Source: Clostridiales bacterium
Lineage (GTDB): Bacteria; Bacillota; Clostridia; Oscillospirales; Acutalibacteraceae
DNA: 36,655 nt
Assembly (NCBI GenBank): GCA_012524025.1
Contig: JAAYSC010000004.1
Span: forward strand, 1 to 36,655
Reading direction: 5' to 3'
In this document: positions 1-7,690 of the stretch, in pieces
Layout: each line of letters starts with the position of its first letter
Numbering within the stretch: the first letter of the stretch is position 1
Made by a program: the position numbers and the translations under genes
The notes under the pieces: model-generated
Told to the model about the DNA's origin: nothing
Seen by the model: only the letters and a program-made list of their open reading frames with translations
Database searches by the model: none

Positions 1-65
1 AATCATCTTGCATACACCTCAGTTCGTGTTTTTTCGCAAATTCATTGTACTGATTCTTTGTATGC

Positions 66-101
66 AAGGGAAGTGGTTCGCGCCATTTCCCTTTATTTTT
101 T
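66..101 (+). terminator. Rho-independent terminator
   Basis: An 11-bp stem with one G-T pair (arms 66-76 and 83-93, loop of 6) is followed by a T-rich run. It would end transcription of a plus-strand gene lying to the left of the window. Positions 1-65 hold no gene I can support. Confidence 0.6.
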
Positions 102-136
102 GCCAATGATAATTTTACACTAAGAAGGGGCCTTGT

Positions 137-166
137 TTGACTGCCTTTTTATTTTTGTGCTATAGT
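137..166 (+). promoter_or_regulatory. Sigma-A-type promoter for the isomerase gene
   Basis: TTGACT (137-142), an 18-bp spacer and TATAGT (161-166). Transcription would start near 173, giving a leader of about 23 nt with the ribosome binding site at 183-190. Confidence 0.7.
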
Positions 167-195
167 AAGTGCACAAGATGAAAAGGAGGATTTTT

Positions 196-987
196 ATGCT
201 GATTTTTTCCCCCTGTATTGAAATGATGTTTAAAGACTTGGACTTTGAGGACCGCTTTGCCGCCGTTAAAGAGGTCGGCTTGGCTCATGCAGAATTTTGG
301 GGCTGGAGCCACCGCGACTTGGGTCGCTTGGCCCGGGCATCAAAAGAAAGCGGTGTGGCAATTTCATCCATGTGCGTCGGAACGAAAGATGAGGCTTTGG
401 AAGCGGAATACAAGGCCAAGGCTCTTTTACACCCCGACAGCCCCCTGCTTTTAAAAAAAGTTTCTGAAGAATCGGTAAAAGTTGCCCGCGATTTGGGCGT
501 CCCCGCCCTTATTATAACCACAGGGCAAGAAAGGCTCGATATATCACGCCGTGAACAGCGCGACTATCTTGTTTCTTCCCTAAAGGCGGCAGCCCCCGTT
601 TTTGAAGCGGCCGGCATCACGGCTGTTTTGGAACCGCTCAATATTTTGCAAGACCATAAGGGTTACTTCCTGTCATCGGGCTACGAAGCCTTTGACATAA
701 TAAGGGAAGTCGGCAGCCCCCGTGTCAAACTGCTTTATGATATTTACCACCAGCAGATAACCGAAGGCAATCTTATCCCCAATATTCGCAAAAACATTGA
801 TTTAATCGGCCACTTCCATGTTGCCGACAACCCCGGCCGCCATGAACCCGGAACCGGCGAAATAAACTACAAGAATGTTTTTGCCGCCATTGATGCCTTG
901 GGCTATGAGGGTATTATAGGCCTGGAATACAGCCCAACAATTGATTCGGCAAGCGCTCTTAAAAGCACCATGGCTTTAGCCCCTTAA
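196..987 (+). CDS. Hydroxypyruvate isomerase-like sugar isomerase/epimerase (TIM barrel)
   Basis: A 263-residue cytoplasmic protein of the AP-endonuclease-2-like TIM-barrel family. Its best match from memory is the Hyi/hydroxypyruvate isomerase branch, which interconverts hydroxypyruvate and tartronate semialdehyde. Visible family marks are EPLN (E146), YDIYH (D182), HFHVADNPGRHEPGTGEINY (H208) and GLEY (E244); these acidic and His positions are the usual divalent-metal ligands. I start at ATG 196 because AAGGAGGA lies 5 nt upstream; an in-frame start at 169 would sit upstream of that site. The gene is monocistronic, with its own promoter and a terminator at 1011-1043. The substrate is not fixed by sequence; related proteins act on other keto-sugars. 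Confidence 0.85.
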   Translation: MLIFSPCIEMMFKDLDFEDRFAAVKEVGLAHAEFWGWSHRDLGRLARASKESGVAISSMCVGTKDEALEAEYKAKALLHPDSPLLLKKVSEESVKVARDLGVPALIITTGQERLDISRREQRDYLVSSLKAAAPVFEAAGITAVLEPLNILQDHKGYFLSSGYEAFDIIREVGSPRVKLLYDIYHQQITEGNLIPNIRKNIDLIGHFHVADNPGRHEPGTGEINYKNVFAAIDALGYEGIIGLEYSPTIDSASALKSTMALAP

Positions 988-1010
988 ACATATCAAGCGT
1001 TTTTAAAAGT

Positions 1011-1043
1011 AAGGCGGGGTAGGTTTTGTGCCTACCCCGCCTT
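1011..1043. terminator. Bidirectional terminator between convergent genes
   Basis: A perfect 13-bp GC-rich stem (1011-1023 with 1031-1043, loop TTTTGTG) lies between the convergent isomerase and FAD dehydrogenase genes, with T-rich sequence on both sides. Confidence 0.85.
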
Positions 1044-1062
1044 GTTTTATATAATATTTTTT

Positions 1063-2499
1063 CTAACTTTCCCTGATACCCAAAATTTCCCTGGCCACCA
1101 GGACCCCCGTAACAGAAGCCTGCATGAGGCCGCGGGTAATCCCCGCCCCGTCACCTATGGCATAAAAGTTTTTAAGTTTGGTTTCAAATTTGTCATCAAC
1201 ATCTAATTTTGAAGAATAAAATTTAACTTCCACACCGTAAAGCAGGGTGTTTTTTGAATAGAGCCCCGGCAAAACCTTATCGAAGGCGCGCAAGGATTCA
1301 ATAATACTGGTAAGATGCCTGTGAGGTAAAACAAAGGAAAGGTCACCGGGTACCGCAGTTGTCAGCGTGGGCCTGGTTGTGGATTTTTTGAGCCTGGACA
1401 TATCCGTACGACGGCCCATGAGTAAGTCACCCAGGCGTTGGACCATGACACCGCCGCCGGTCAGCATGTTGCCCAGTTGGGCTATATATCGGCCATATTC
1501 TATGGGCTGGTCAAAAGGTTGAGTGAAGCGGGTGGAAACCAGAAGAGCAAAGTTGGTGTTTTCCGTCCTTGAATTGTGGTCGGCATAGCTGTGACCGTTA
1601 ACCACCGCCAAGTCCCTGTCAAAGGTCTCGTTAAAACCGGGGTTATAATGCTCTTCGCTTACCATACCGCCCGGATTCATGCAAAAAGTGCGAACCTTGT
1701 TTTCAAAAGTGTCAGAATAATAGACCATTTTGGCTTCATAAAGGTGTTTTGTGACCTTGTCCATTATAGAGTTTGGCACCTCAACGCGCACGCCGATATC
1801 CACTTCGTTGTTCTGCACATCAATGCCGTTTTCAAGGGCAATTCTGTTGAGCCATTTTGCTCCGCCGCGGCCGGGTGCCGCCACAACAAAATCCGCCGCA
1901 ACTTCCCATTCCTTGCCGTCTTTTGACAGAAGTTTTGCGCCGACAGCCTTACCGTCTTTTATGACCGGGTCGGCATGGGTGCTTTCCAGAAAGGTAAAAC
2001 CTTTTATGGGCTCTAAATGGTCATACATGGCCTTTAAAACATCGTATGCATTTTCTGTCCCCAAATGGCGGACGGGGCAACGGATAAGATTGATGCTGTG
2101 TTTTGAACACTCATAGGCAATTTCTTCCGCTTTTTTATCATCCAAACCGTGGACAAGATCGGGCGCCCCGTGTTCCAAATATATTTCGTCTGTATATTTT
2201 ATTAATTTGCGCAGCTTATCAAGCGGCAAATAGTCGGTCAAATTACCGCCCACTTCTTCACAAAGCGAAAGCTTGCCGTCCGAAAAAGCACCGGCACCGG
2301 CCCATCCGCTCATAATATTACAGGGCTTGCAGTTAACGCAAACGCCTTTGCTCCTTGCGGGGCAACGCCGCCGGGCAATTGAAATGCCTTCGTCAACAAC
2401 CAAAATTTTATAGTCGGGGGAAGCGTGCTTATAAATTTCCAAAGCCGTAAAAATGCCCGCAGGGCCCGCACCGATTACGACCACATCATATTTTTCCAA
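1063..2499 (-). CDS. FAD-dependent dehydrogenase (COG2509-like)
   Basis: A 478-residue flavoprotein. It begins with a dinucleotide-binding motif GAGPAG (residues 10-15), followed by a cysteine group with spacing C-x7-C-x2-C-x2-C (residues 46-60) and the stretch GWAGAGAFSDGKLS. A second FAD contact, GDGAGITRGLMQAS, lies near the C-terminus. This combination is typical of the uncharacterised FAD-dependent dehydrogenases of COG2509. The reaction is unknown. I choose TTG 2499 because AAAAGGAG lies 7 nt upstream; the in-frame ATG at 2550 has no ribosome binding site and would leave a leader of only about 8 nt from the predicted promoter. It is transcribed alone and divergently from the SDR gene. 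Confidence 0.85.
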   Translation of the reverse strand: MEKYDVVVIGAGPAGIFTALEIYKHASPDYKILVVDEGISIARRRCPARSKGVCVNCKPCNIMSGWAGAGAFSDGKLSLCEEVGGNLTDYLPLDKLRKLIKYTDEIYLEHGAPDLVHGLDDKKAEEIAYECSKHSINLIRCPVRHLGTENAYDVLKAMYDHLEPIKGFTFLESTHADPVIKDGKAVGAKLLSKDGKEWEVAADFVVAAPGRGGAKWLNRIALENGIDVQNNEVDIGVRVEVPNSIMDKVTKHLYEAKMVYYSDTFENKVRTFCMNPGGMVSEEHYNPGFNETFDRDLAVVNGHSYADHNSRTENTNFALLVSTRFTQPFDQPIEYGRYIAQLGNMLTGGGVMVQRLGDLLMGRRTDMSRLKKSTTRPTLTTAVPGDLSFVLPHRHLTSIIESLRAFDKVLPGLYSKNTLLYGVEVKFYSSKLDVDDKFETKLKNFYAIGDGAGITRGLMQASVTGVLVAREILGIRES

Positions 2500-2564
2500 G
2501 TCAATGCTCCTTTTCAGCCAAATAAAGCCATTACGGCAAGGTTTATTCATTTTAAACCCGTGTC

Positions 2565-2593
2565 ATTATATCACTTAATATGCAAGGCGGCAA
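2565..2593 (-). promoter_or_regulatory. Promoter for the FAD dehydrogenase gene
   Basis: On the minus strand, TTGCCG (2588-2593), a 17-bp spacer and TATAAT (2565-2570). The predicted start near 2558 supports the downstream TTG start codon. Confidence 0.65.
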
Positions 2594-2633
2594 GTTCCAT
2601 CTTTCATTTTTTAGCCTTGCTTGTCTTTGTCCA

Positions 2634-2662
2634 TTGACTTTATGAGCCGGTGAGGGCATAAT
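2634..2662 (+). promoter_or_regulatory. Promoter for the SDR gene
   Basis: TTGACT (2634-2639), a 17-bp spacer and CATAAT (2657-2662), followed by AGGAGG at 2680-2685 and ATG at 2694. Confidence 0.65.
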
Positions 2663-2693
2663 TATTGTAAAGAATTTGTAGGAGGTAAACAAG

Positions 2694-3509
2694 ATGAAAT
2701 ATGCAGTTTTTACAGGGGCAGCCGGTGGGCTTGGCAGTGCTTGCGCACTTGAGATGGCTAAGCAAGGATGGAGCGTCTTTGCGCTTGATATCAATGAACA
2801 AGCGCTTGCCAAAATCGGCGAAAACGAAAATATTATCCCCATAAAGGTCGACATAACCGACCGTGACAGCATCGCCGCTGCCAAGGCCGAAATTGAAAAG
2901 ACCACCGATAAGCTTGATGCCATCATAAATTTTGCCGGCATCCATACCATAGCTTCCATGGTTGAGGGCAATGCCGATAAAATTATCGAACGCATGCTCA
3001 AAATTAATGTTCAGGGCATGGTTAACATCAACAAGGCCTTCTTTCCCCTGGTCAAAAAGGCAGGCGGGCGGGTAATCAACTGCAGTTCGGAATGCGGATG
3101 GATGAAACCCCAACCCTTCAACGGCCCTTATTCGATGACAAAATACGCTGTTGACGCCTATACGGAATCCTTGCGCCGTGAACTTATGTTTCTTGGTATC
3201 AAGGTTGTAAAAATCCAGCCCGGCTCTTTTAAAACCGAAATGCATAATGCCGCTACGGAAGGCTTCAACAGGCTTTATGAGAACACCGAGTATTTCAAGG
3301 ATGTCTTGGCCAGGATGAAACCCTTGATGGATTTTGAACTTAAATTGGCCAATGACCCCAAGCACATGGTTAAGGCAATCTTGGCTGCCGTGAATTCCGA
3401 AAAGCCAAAAATAAATTACAGGGTCAAAAACAGCAAGCTTTTGGGGAGCTTGGAATATATCCCGGACCCGCTTTTAGACAAGCTCTATAAATTGATTTTA
3501 TCTTATTAA
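2694..3509 (+). CDS. Short-chain dehydrogenase/reductase (SDR)
   Basis: A 271-residue classical SDR with a Rossmann fold. It has the cofactor motif TGAAGGLG (7-14), an NFAG motif (79-82) in place of NNAG, catalytic serine at about 131-132 and YSMTK (Y146, K150). These give an NAD(P)-dependent oxidoreductase acting on an alcohol or carbonyl, with no specific substrate visible. AGGAGG with 8-nt spacing fixes the start. The nth gene begins 15 nt after its stop, so the two are probably co-transcribed. Sequence neighbours in memory are generic SDRs, including 11-beta-HSD-like and retinol dehydrogenase-like annotations, which carry little meaning here. Confidence 0.85.
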   Translation: MKYAVFTGAAGGLGSACALEMAKQGWSVFALDINEQALAKIGENENIIPIKVDITDRDSIAAAKAEIEKTTDKLDAIINFAGIHTIASMVEGNADKIIERMLKINVQGMVNINKAFFPLVKKAGGRVINCSSECGWMKPQPFNGPYSMTKYAVDAYTESLRRELMFLGIKVVKIQPGSFKTEMHNAATEGFNRLYENTEYFKDVLARMKPLMDFELKLANDPKHMVKAILAAVNSEKPKINYRVKNSKLLGSLEYIPDPLLDKLYKLILSY

Positions 3510-3524
3510 TCGAGGCTTTTGACA

Positions 3525-4157
3525 ATGACTAAAAAACAAAGGGCCTTGGCTGCGGTGGAGGCCCTTAAAAAAGAATACCCCCAATCTTTGTGCACACTGG
3601 ACGCCGGCAACCCCTTCGAGCTTTTGGTGGCCACTATACTTTCGGCCCAGTGCACGGACGCCCGCGTCAACCTTATAACACCCGATCTTTTTGCCGCTTA
3701 TCCTTCCATGGAAGCCTTGGCCCGGGCGGATATCAAAGAAGTTGAGCGGCTTATACATTCTTGCGGCTTTTATCGCAGTAAGGCCCAATACATAACCGGC
3801 ACCGCCCAAGCCCTGCTTGAAAAGCATGGCGGCCGCTTGCCCGATTCAATTGAAGAGCTGACCCGACTGCCCGGCGTGGGCAGAAAAACGGCCAACATTA
3901 TCATGGGCGATGTTTACGGCAAGCCCGCCGTCGTGGCGGACACCCACCTGATCCGTATCACCAACCTGCTGGGCCTGGTCCAAACCAAAGACCCCTATAA
4001 GGTTGAAGTGCAGCTTATAAAGCTTTTGCCGCCCGAAGAAAGCAATGATTTTTGCCACCGCTGTGTCCTACACGGCCGCGCTGTCTGTATAGCCCGTCGG
4101 CCCCAATGCTCGGCCTGTGTTATGAAGGATTTTTGCCCTTCCGCCAAGCTTGAATAG
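3525..4157 (+). CDS. nth: Endonuclease III (DNA glycosylase/AP lyase)
   Basis: A 210-residue HhH-GPD glycosylase that removes oxidised pyrimidines and nicks the AP site during base excision repair. The helix-hairpin-helix LPGVGRKTA carries the catalytic lysine K121, and VADTH carries the catalytic aspartate D139. The C-terminus holds the [4Fe-4S] loop with the exact spacing C-x6-C-x2-C-x5-C (C188, C195, C198, C204). Length is normal. ATG 3525 is preferred (GAGG 9 nt upstream) over an in-frame TTG at 3519. It follows the SDR gene closely and is separated from the 8-oxoguanine glycosylase gene by a DnaA-box-rich region. Confidence 0.95.
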   Translation: MTKKQRALAAVEALKKEYPQSLCTLDAGNPFELLVATILSAQCTDARVNLITPDLFAAYPSMEALARADIKEVERLIHSCGFYRSKAQYITGTAQALLEKHGGRLPDSIEELTRLPGVGRKTANIIMGDVYGKPAVVADTHLIRITNLLGLVQTKDPYKVEVQLIKLLPPEESNDFCHRCVLHGRAVCIARRPQCSACVMKDFCPSAKLE

Positions 4158-4182
4158 TTAAAGATCAGCACTTTTTCTTTAG

Positions 4183-4197
4183 TATACAAATTGTATA
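4183..4197. repeat. 15-bp palindrome, possible operator
   Basis: TATACAAATTGTATA is a perfect 7-1-7 palindrome just after nth and just before the DnaA-box cluster. Its symmetry fits a dimeric protein site, but no regulator is identifiable. Confidence 0.35.
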
Positions 4198-4202
4198 GGG
4201 TG

Positions 4203-4304
4203 TTTTCCACAGAGGCTGTGGAAAACTTTGTGGAAAATGTTGAAAACCCGCTCAAAAAGCCTGATTTCATGCCAATTCATACCCTTACCCTATAGTTTTC
4301 CACA
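4203..4304. promoter_or_regulatory. Cluster of DnaA boxes
   Basis: Four exact copies of TTTTCCACA, a common Firmicute form of the DnaA box, lie at 4203-4211 (+), 4217-4225 (-), 4229-4237 (-) and 4296-4304 (+). A one-mismatch copy lies at 4238-4246 (-). The first two form a perfect inverted repeat (11-bp arms, 3-nt centre, 4202-4226). The fourth sits in the loop of another inverted repeat (4291-4297 with 4311-4317). The surroundings are AT-rich. Neither dnaA nor dnaN is adjacent, so this may be a DnaA-binding regulatory or titration site rather than the origin. Confidence 0.6.
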
Positions 4305-4305
4305 G

Positions 4306-4333
4306 TTTCGAACTATATACGAATAGTTATAAT
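4306..4333 (+). promoter_or_regulatory. Possible promoter for the 8-oxoguanine glycosylase gene
   Basis: A consensus TATAAT (4328-4333) lies downstream of the last DnaA box. The -35 is poor (TTTCGA at 4306-4311, 16-bp spacer). The box at 4296-4304 touches this -35, so DnaA could influence the promoter. Confidence 0.3.
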
Positions 4334-4418
4334 CTCTTTACAGGTATAGTTTTTTTGCCCCCAAGTAATTAATTTTGCCCCAAAAAGGACCCTAAAAAAC
4401 GAAAGGAAAGCCGCGGTT

Positions 4419-5291
4419 TTGAAGTTTGAACACATTGACTCAAATATTATAGTAAGCGACCTTACTTGCTTCGATTTAGGCCTGACGCTTGACTGCGGCC
4501 AGGCCTTTCGTTGGCAGCAAAAGGGTGCGTCTTGTTGGCACGGCGTCGCCCATGGGCGCGCGCTTGATATTTGCCAAGAAGAAGGTCTGCTAATTTTTAA
4601 AAACACATCCCCTGAAGACTTTGAAAATGTTTGGAAAGTCTATTTTGACCTGGAACGCGACTATGAAGCCCTCTGCCGGGCCTTCGTTTTGCAAGATGCA
4701 GGCCTCAGGGCTGCCGTTGAAGCCTACCCCGGTATACGTCTTCTGCGCCAAGAACCTTGGGAAGCTCTCTGTTCTTTCATTATTTCACAAAACAATAATA
4801 TTCCTCGCATAAAAGGCATAATCGAACGCCTGTGCCAAAACTTCGGCGACCACTTGGGCGGTCATGATTATGCCTTCCCCTCGGCCCAAAGTCTGGCCGG
4901 GCTCACGGTCCAAGATTTAGCCCCCCTGCGGGCGGGTTTTAGAGCAAAATATATTATTGACGCTGCGCAAAAAGTTGCCGGCGGCCAAGTTTTGTTAGAG
5001 AATTTAAAAAACACAGAAAGCAGCCTTGCCCGCACTGAGCTGCAAAAAATTAAGGGGGTCGGCCCCAAGGTAGCCGACTGTGCCCTGCTTTACGGCCTGG
5101 GCCACACCGCCATAGTGCCGGAAGATGTTTGGGTCAAACGCATTTTAGCCGAAGATTACCCCGAAGGTTTCCCTCAAGTGGAAGAAGATGCTCGGGGCAT
5201 AGCCCAGCAATATTTGTTTCATTGGAAAAGAATGGGGCGGACGGAGTCCGCCAAATTGAAAATGGCAAAGGGCAAAGGGCAAATTACATAG
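4419..5291 (+). CDS. 8-oxoguanine DNA glycosylase/AP lyase (OGG1-type)
   Basis: A 290-residue OGG1-like enzyme that excises 8-oxoguanine. The N-terminal OGG domain shows LDCGQAFRW (residues 25-33). The HhH-GPD domain shows SFIISQNNNIPRIKGIIERL, KGVGPKVADC with catalytic K217, and PEDVWVKR with catalytic D236. The start is TTG 4419, with AAAGGA 11 nt upstream. Homologues usually end close to the YLFHW segment (about residue 269). The last 20 or so residues here are encoded by the arm of a repeat element at 5250-5480, so they look like an acquired tail. It is the second base-excision gene in this block and ends at a shared terminator with fba. Confidence 0.88.
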   Translation: MKFEHIDSNIIVSDLTCFDLGLTLDCGQAFRWQQKGASCWHGVAHGRALDICQEEGLLIFKNTSPEDFENVWKVYFDLERDYEALCRAFVLQDAGLRAAVEAYPGIRLLRQEPWEALCSFIISQNNNIPRIKGIIERLCQNFGDHLGGHDYAFPSAQSLAGLTVQDLAPLRAGFRAKYIIDAAQKVAGGQVLLENLKNTESSLARTELQKIKGVGPKVADCALLYGLGHTAIVPEDVWVKRILAEDYPEGFPQVEEDARGIAQQYLFHWKRMGRTESAKLKMAKGKGQIT

Positions 5292-5482
5292 CGAGCGCAT
5301 TTAAAGCGGTAGGGGCGAACTGTGTTCGTCTTCACGGTTTTTGCACAGCAAGAATCCCACCACTGCAAGCGGCCCCCTCCCCTTAATAAGAGAGGTCTGC
5401 CTATGGCAATCCTTATTTCGGGCAACCACAGGGGGGTTGCCCCTACCACAATTTGTAATTTGCCATTTAATATTTGCAATTT
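5250..5482. repeat. Degenerate inverted-repeat (MITE-like) element
   Basis: The outer arms are a perfect 11-bp inverted pair (GGCAAATTACA 5278-5288 with 5454-5464), extended by degenerate AT-rich similarity outward to about 5250 and 5482. Inside is a second pair, GTAGGGGC (5309-5316) with GCCCCTAC (5439-5446). There is also a hairpin GGGCAACC/GGTTGCCC (5420-5427 with 5435-5442). No transposase is encoded. Its left arm overlaps the 3' end of the glycosylase gene. Confidence 0.55.
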
Positions 5483-5498
5483 ACCCCTGTATAAGACC

Positions 5499-5537
5499 CA
5501 AAAAAACGCCCCAACTTTCGTTGGAGCGTTCTTTTTT
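5499..5537. terminator. Bidirectional terminator
   Basis: An 11-bp stem with one mismatch (5505-5515 with 5520-5530, loop TTTC) is flanked by an A-run on the left and a T-run on the right. It serves the convergent glycosylase (+) and fba (-) transcripts. Confidence 0.85.
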
Positions 5538-5551
5538 AATTTCTATGCGTA

Positions 5552-6487
5552 TTAGGCCTTTCCCGCACAACCCAGCACGGTTTCAATCTTGTGTGCAACC
5601 ATGCCTTCAATTGCGTCGCGCGCAGGCGCCAAGTATTGCCTTGGGTCGAAGTGACCCGGATTTTCGGCCATATGCTTGCGGACTGCCGCAGTCATAGCCA
5701 AGCGCAAATCGGAGTCAATGTTAATTTTGCAAACCGCCATGCCGGCAGCCTTGCGCAGCATTTCTTCGGGTATGCCGATGGCATCGGGCAAGTCGCCGCC
5801 GAACTTATTGATTTGTTCAACAAATTCCGGCACAACGGAACTGGCACCGTGGAGGACAATGGGGAATCCGGGAAGGATTCGCTCAATTTCTTCCAAAATA
5901 TCAAAGCGCAGTTCCGGTTTTTGGCCGGGCTTAAACTTATAGGCCCCGTGGCTGGTCCCGATGGCAATGGCCAAGGAATCCACACCCGTACGGCTGACAA
6001 ATTCTTCAACCTCTTCCGGCTTGGTGAAGCTGGCATCTTCTTCGCTGACATTAACATCATCTTCAATGCCGGCCAACTGGCCCAACTCCCCTTCAACCGT
6101 AACACCCTTGGAATGGGCATAGTCCACAACCTCTTTGGTCAGGGCCACATTTTCCTCAAAAGGCAGGTGTGAACCGTCAATCATAACAGATGTAAACCCG
6201 CCGTCAATGCAACTTTTGCAAGTTTCAAAGTCAGGCCCATGGTCAAGGTGCAGGGCAATGGGCAGGCCCGCTTCCGCTACAGCCGCCTCAACCAATTTGG
6301 TCAGATAGGTGTGGTTGGCATATTTGCGTGCCCCGGCCGATACCTGCAAAATCAAAGGTGCATTAAGTTTGGTTGCAGCCTGAACAATGCCCTGGATAAT
6401 TTCCATATTATTGACATTAAAGGCACCTATGGCATAACCGCCTTGGTAGGCTGCCTCAAACATCTTTTTGGTGGTTACAAGTGGCAC
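5552..6487 (-). CDS. fba: Class II fructose-bisphosphate aldolase
   Basis: A 311-residue zinc-dependent aldolase that cleaves fructose 1,6-bisphosphate to glyceraldehyde 3-phosphate and dihydroxyacetone phosphate in glycolysis. Visible are LHLDHG (catalytic D82, zinc ligand H83), VEGELG (E134), GTSHGAYK (H180) and VLHGASS (H213). Length matches the class IIB subfamily. The start is GTG 6487, with AAAGGAGG 7 nt upstream. It begins 26 nt after the rpsR stop with no terminator between, so it is probably the last gene of the rpsF operon. Tagatose-bisphosphate aldolases share the fold, but the context and motifs favour Fba. Confidence 0.9.
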   Translation of the reverse strand: MPLVTTKKMFEAAYQGGYAIGAFNVNNMEIIQGIVQAATKLNAPLILQVSAGARKYANHTYLTKLVEAAVAEAGLPIALHLDHGPDFETCKSCIDGGFTSVMIDGSHLPFEENVALTKEVVDYAHSKGVTVEGELGQLAGIEDDVNVSEEDASFTKPEEVEEFVSRTGVDSLAIAIGTSHGAYKFKPGQKPELRFDILEEIERILPGFPIVLHGASSVVPEFVEQINKFGGDLPDAIGIPEEMLRKAAGMAVCKINIDSDLRLAMTAAVRKHMAENPGHFDPRQYLAPARDAIEGMVAHKIETVLGCAGKA

Positions 6488-6513
6488 TTGAGTTCCTCCT
6501 TTAAGGCCCCTTA

Positions 6514-6759
6514 TCAGTCACTTGAAAAGGGTATAAGCGCAACTTGCCTTGCGCGTTTAATAGCTGTGGTAAGCGCACGCTGGTGTTTGGCACAGGTGCC
6601 CGTCATGCGGCGCGGTAAGATTTTTGATCTGTCGGAAACATATTTATTGAGCTTATTAAGGTCTTTATAATCAATGCTTTCGACTTTTTCAACACAAAAG
6701 GTGCACACTCTTCTGCGGCCTCTTCTGCCGCCGCCGCCGTGCCTTCTGTCATAAGCCAT
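6514..6759 (-). CDS. rpsR: Small ribosomal subunit protein bS18
   Basis: An 81-residue S18 with the usual basic Arg-rich N-terminus and the core [18 protein letters not shown]. It keeps a CTFC pair and a later Cys-Lys-His, the arrangement seen in zinc-binding S18 forms. S18 binds 16S rRNA next to S6. AAGGAGGT precedes ATG 6759. Its place after rpsF and ssb is the standard bacterial order. Confidence 0.97.
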   Translation of the reverse strand: MAYDRRHGGGGRRGRRRVCTFCVEKVESIDYKDLNKLNKYVSDRSKILPRRMTGTCAKHQRALTTAIKRARQVALIPFSSD

Positions 6760-6803
6760 GGTAGTCTACCTCCTTGTTTGGTATAAGATGAAACCTGCCT
6801 GCA

Positions 6804-7244
6804 TCAGAAGGGCAGGTCTTCATCCGAAACGGTTTCTTGAAAATCATCGGCTGTTGCGTTGGTGAAAGAAGGTGCATCTTCTTTGGGGAAGACATCTTCT
6901 TCACGCTTTGCTGCAGCGTTGTCTGACTTGGGGCCGCCAAAGCTGACCCTGTCCGCCACAACTTCATAAGCCGTGCGTTTATTGCCGTTTTTGTCTTCAT
7001 ACTGGCGTGATTGCAAGGAACCTTGAACAATAATCAAAGAACCTTTTTGGAAATAACGGCAAACAAATTCAGCCGACTGGCGCCAAGCGACGATATCAAT
7101 AAAGTCCGCCTGTCTTTCTTCGCCGGCTCTGGTGTATGACCTGTTAACGGCAATTCTAAAAGTTGTAACGCTGATGCCGTTTTGCGTGGTACGCAATTCC
7201 GGGTCGGCAACCAACCTACCCATAAGTATTACAGAGTTAAGCAT
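6804..7244 (-). CDS. ssb: Single-stranded DNA-binding protein
   Basis: A 146-residue SSB with an N-terminal OB fold (LNSVILMGRL to VVADRVSF, about residues 2-105), a short flexible linker and the acidic tip DEDLPF that recruits replication and repair proteins. I start at ATG 7244, which overlaps the rpsF stop by 8 nt; this fits coupled translation. In-frame upstream starts inside rpsF would add about 47 residues with no homology and are rejected. Confidence 0.95.
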   Translation of the reverse strand: MLNSVILMGRLVADPELRTTQNGISVTTFRIAVNRSYTRAGEERQADFIDIVAWRQSAEFVCRYFQKGSLIIVQGSLQSRQYEDKNGNKRTAYEVVADRVSFGGPKSDNAAAKREEDVFPKEDAPSFTNATADDFQETVSDEDLPF

Positions 7245-7551
7245 CTTTGACTTCACCTTCATCCTTTTTAATTGTGAGGGAGCGAAGCACGCCGTCCGTA
7301 ATGTTAACAACACGGTCGAGTTCCGCCGGGAATTCATGGTTACTGCTGAAATTGATGAGAACATAGTAGCCGTCTGTCTCGTCATTGATGAGGTAGGCTA
7401 ACTTGCGCTTGCCCCATTCATCAATGCTTTCAAGAGTGCCGTTTTCTTCAATCAAGCTTTTGAACCTTTCAAGAAGCTCTGCTGCGTATTCTTCACCCTT
7501 GGTCATGGTGAAGACCATCATGGTTTCGTAGTTGTTTGTTAATGCTGACAT
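7237..7551 (-). CDS. rpsF: Small ribosomal subunit protein bS6
   Basis: A 104-residue S6 with the typical opening NYETMMVFT and the DEWGKRKLAY and GYYVLINF strands. It pairs with S18 on the platform of the 30S subunit. AAGGAGGT lies upstream of ATG 7551. It is the first gene of the operon rpsF-ssb-rpsR-fba, driven by the promoter at 7659-7687 through a structured leader of about 100 nt. Confidence 0.97.
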   Translation of the reverse strand: MSALTNNYETMMVFTMTKGEEYAAELLERFKSLIEENGTLESIDEWGKRKLAYLINDETDGYYVLINFSSNHEFPAELDRVVNITDGVLRSLTIKKDEGEVKDA

Positions 7552-7578
7552 TCTAAAAGCACCTCCTTCCGGTCTTTG

Positions 7579-7652
7579 GCCGCGTCAAGCGCGGCAAGGA
7601 TTACCCGCCTGGAATATAAGATAGCGGGCTGCCGCTTAAATTATTGCGGCAG
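7579..7652 (-). promoter_or_regulatory. Structured rpsF leader, candidate S6:S18 feedback site
   Basis: The transcript from the predicted start begins with a 7-bp hairpin CTGCCGC/GCGGCAG (7629-7635 with 7646-7652). A second GC-rich hairpin follows (7579-7584 with 7590-7595, loop of 5), close to the ribosome binding site. Many bacteria repress this operon by binding of the S6:S18 complex to a leader structure. I see the structures but have not matched the exact consensus. Confidence 0.4.
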
Positions 7653-7658
7653 TTTATG

Positions 7659-7687
7659 ATTATAACAGGGCGTCCCTGCAAAGTCAA
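7659..7687 (-). promoter_or_regulatory. Promoter of the rpsF operon
   Basis: On the minus strand, TTGACT (7682-7687), a 17-bp spacer and a perfect TATAAT (7659-7664). It sits directly behind the terminator of the polysaccharide operon. Confidence 0.85.
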
Positions 7688-7690
7688 GCA

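Noticed and set aside
4158..4418. Chromosomal origin oriC
   Set aside because: DnaA boxes are present, but dnaA, dnaN and rpmH are not, and the flanking genes do not diverge from the site. I keep it only as a DnaA-box cluster.
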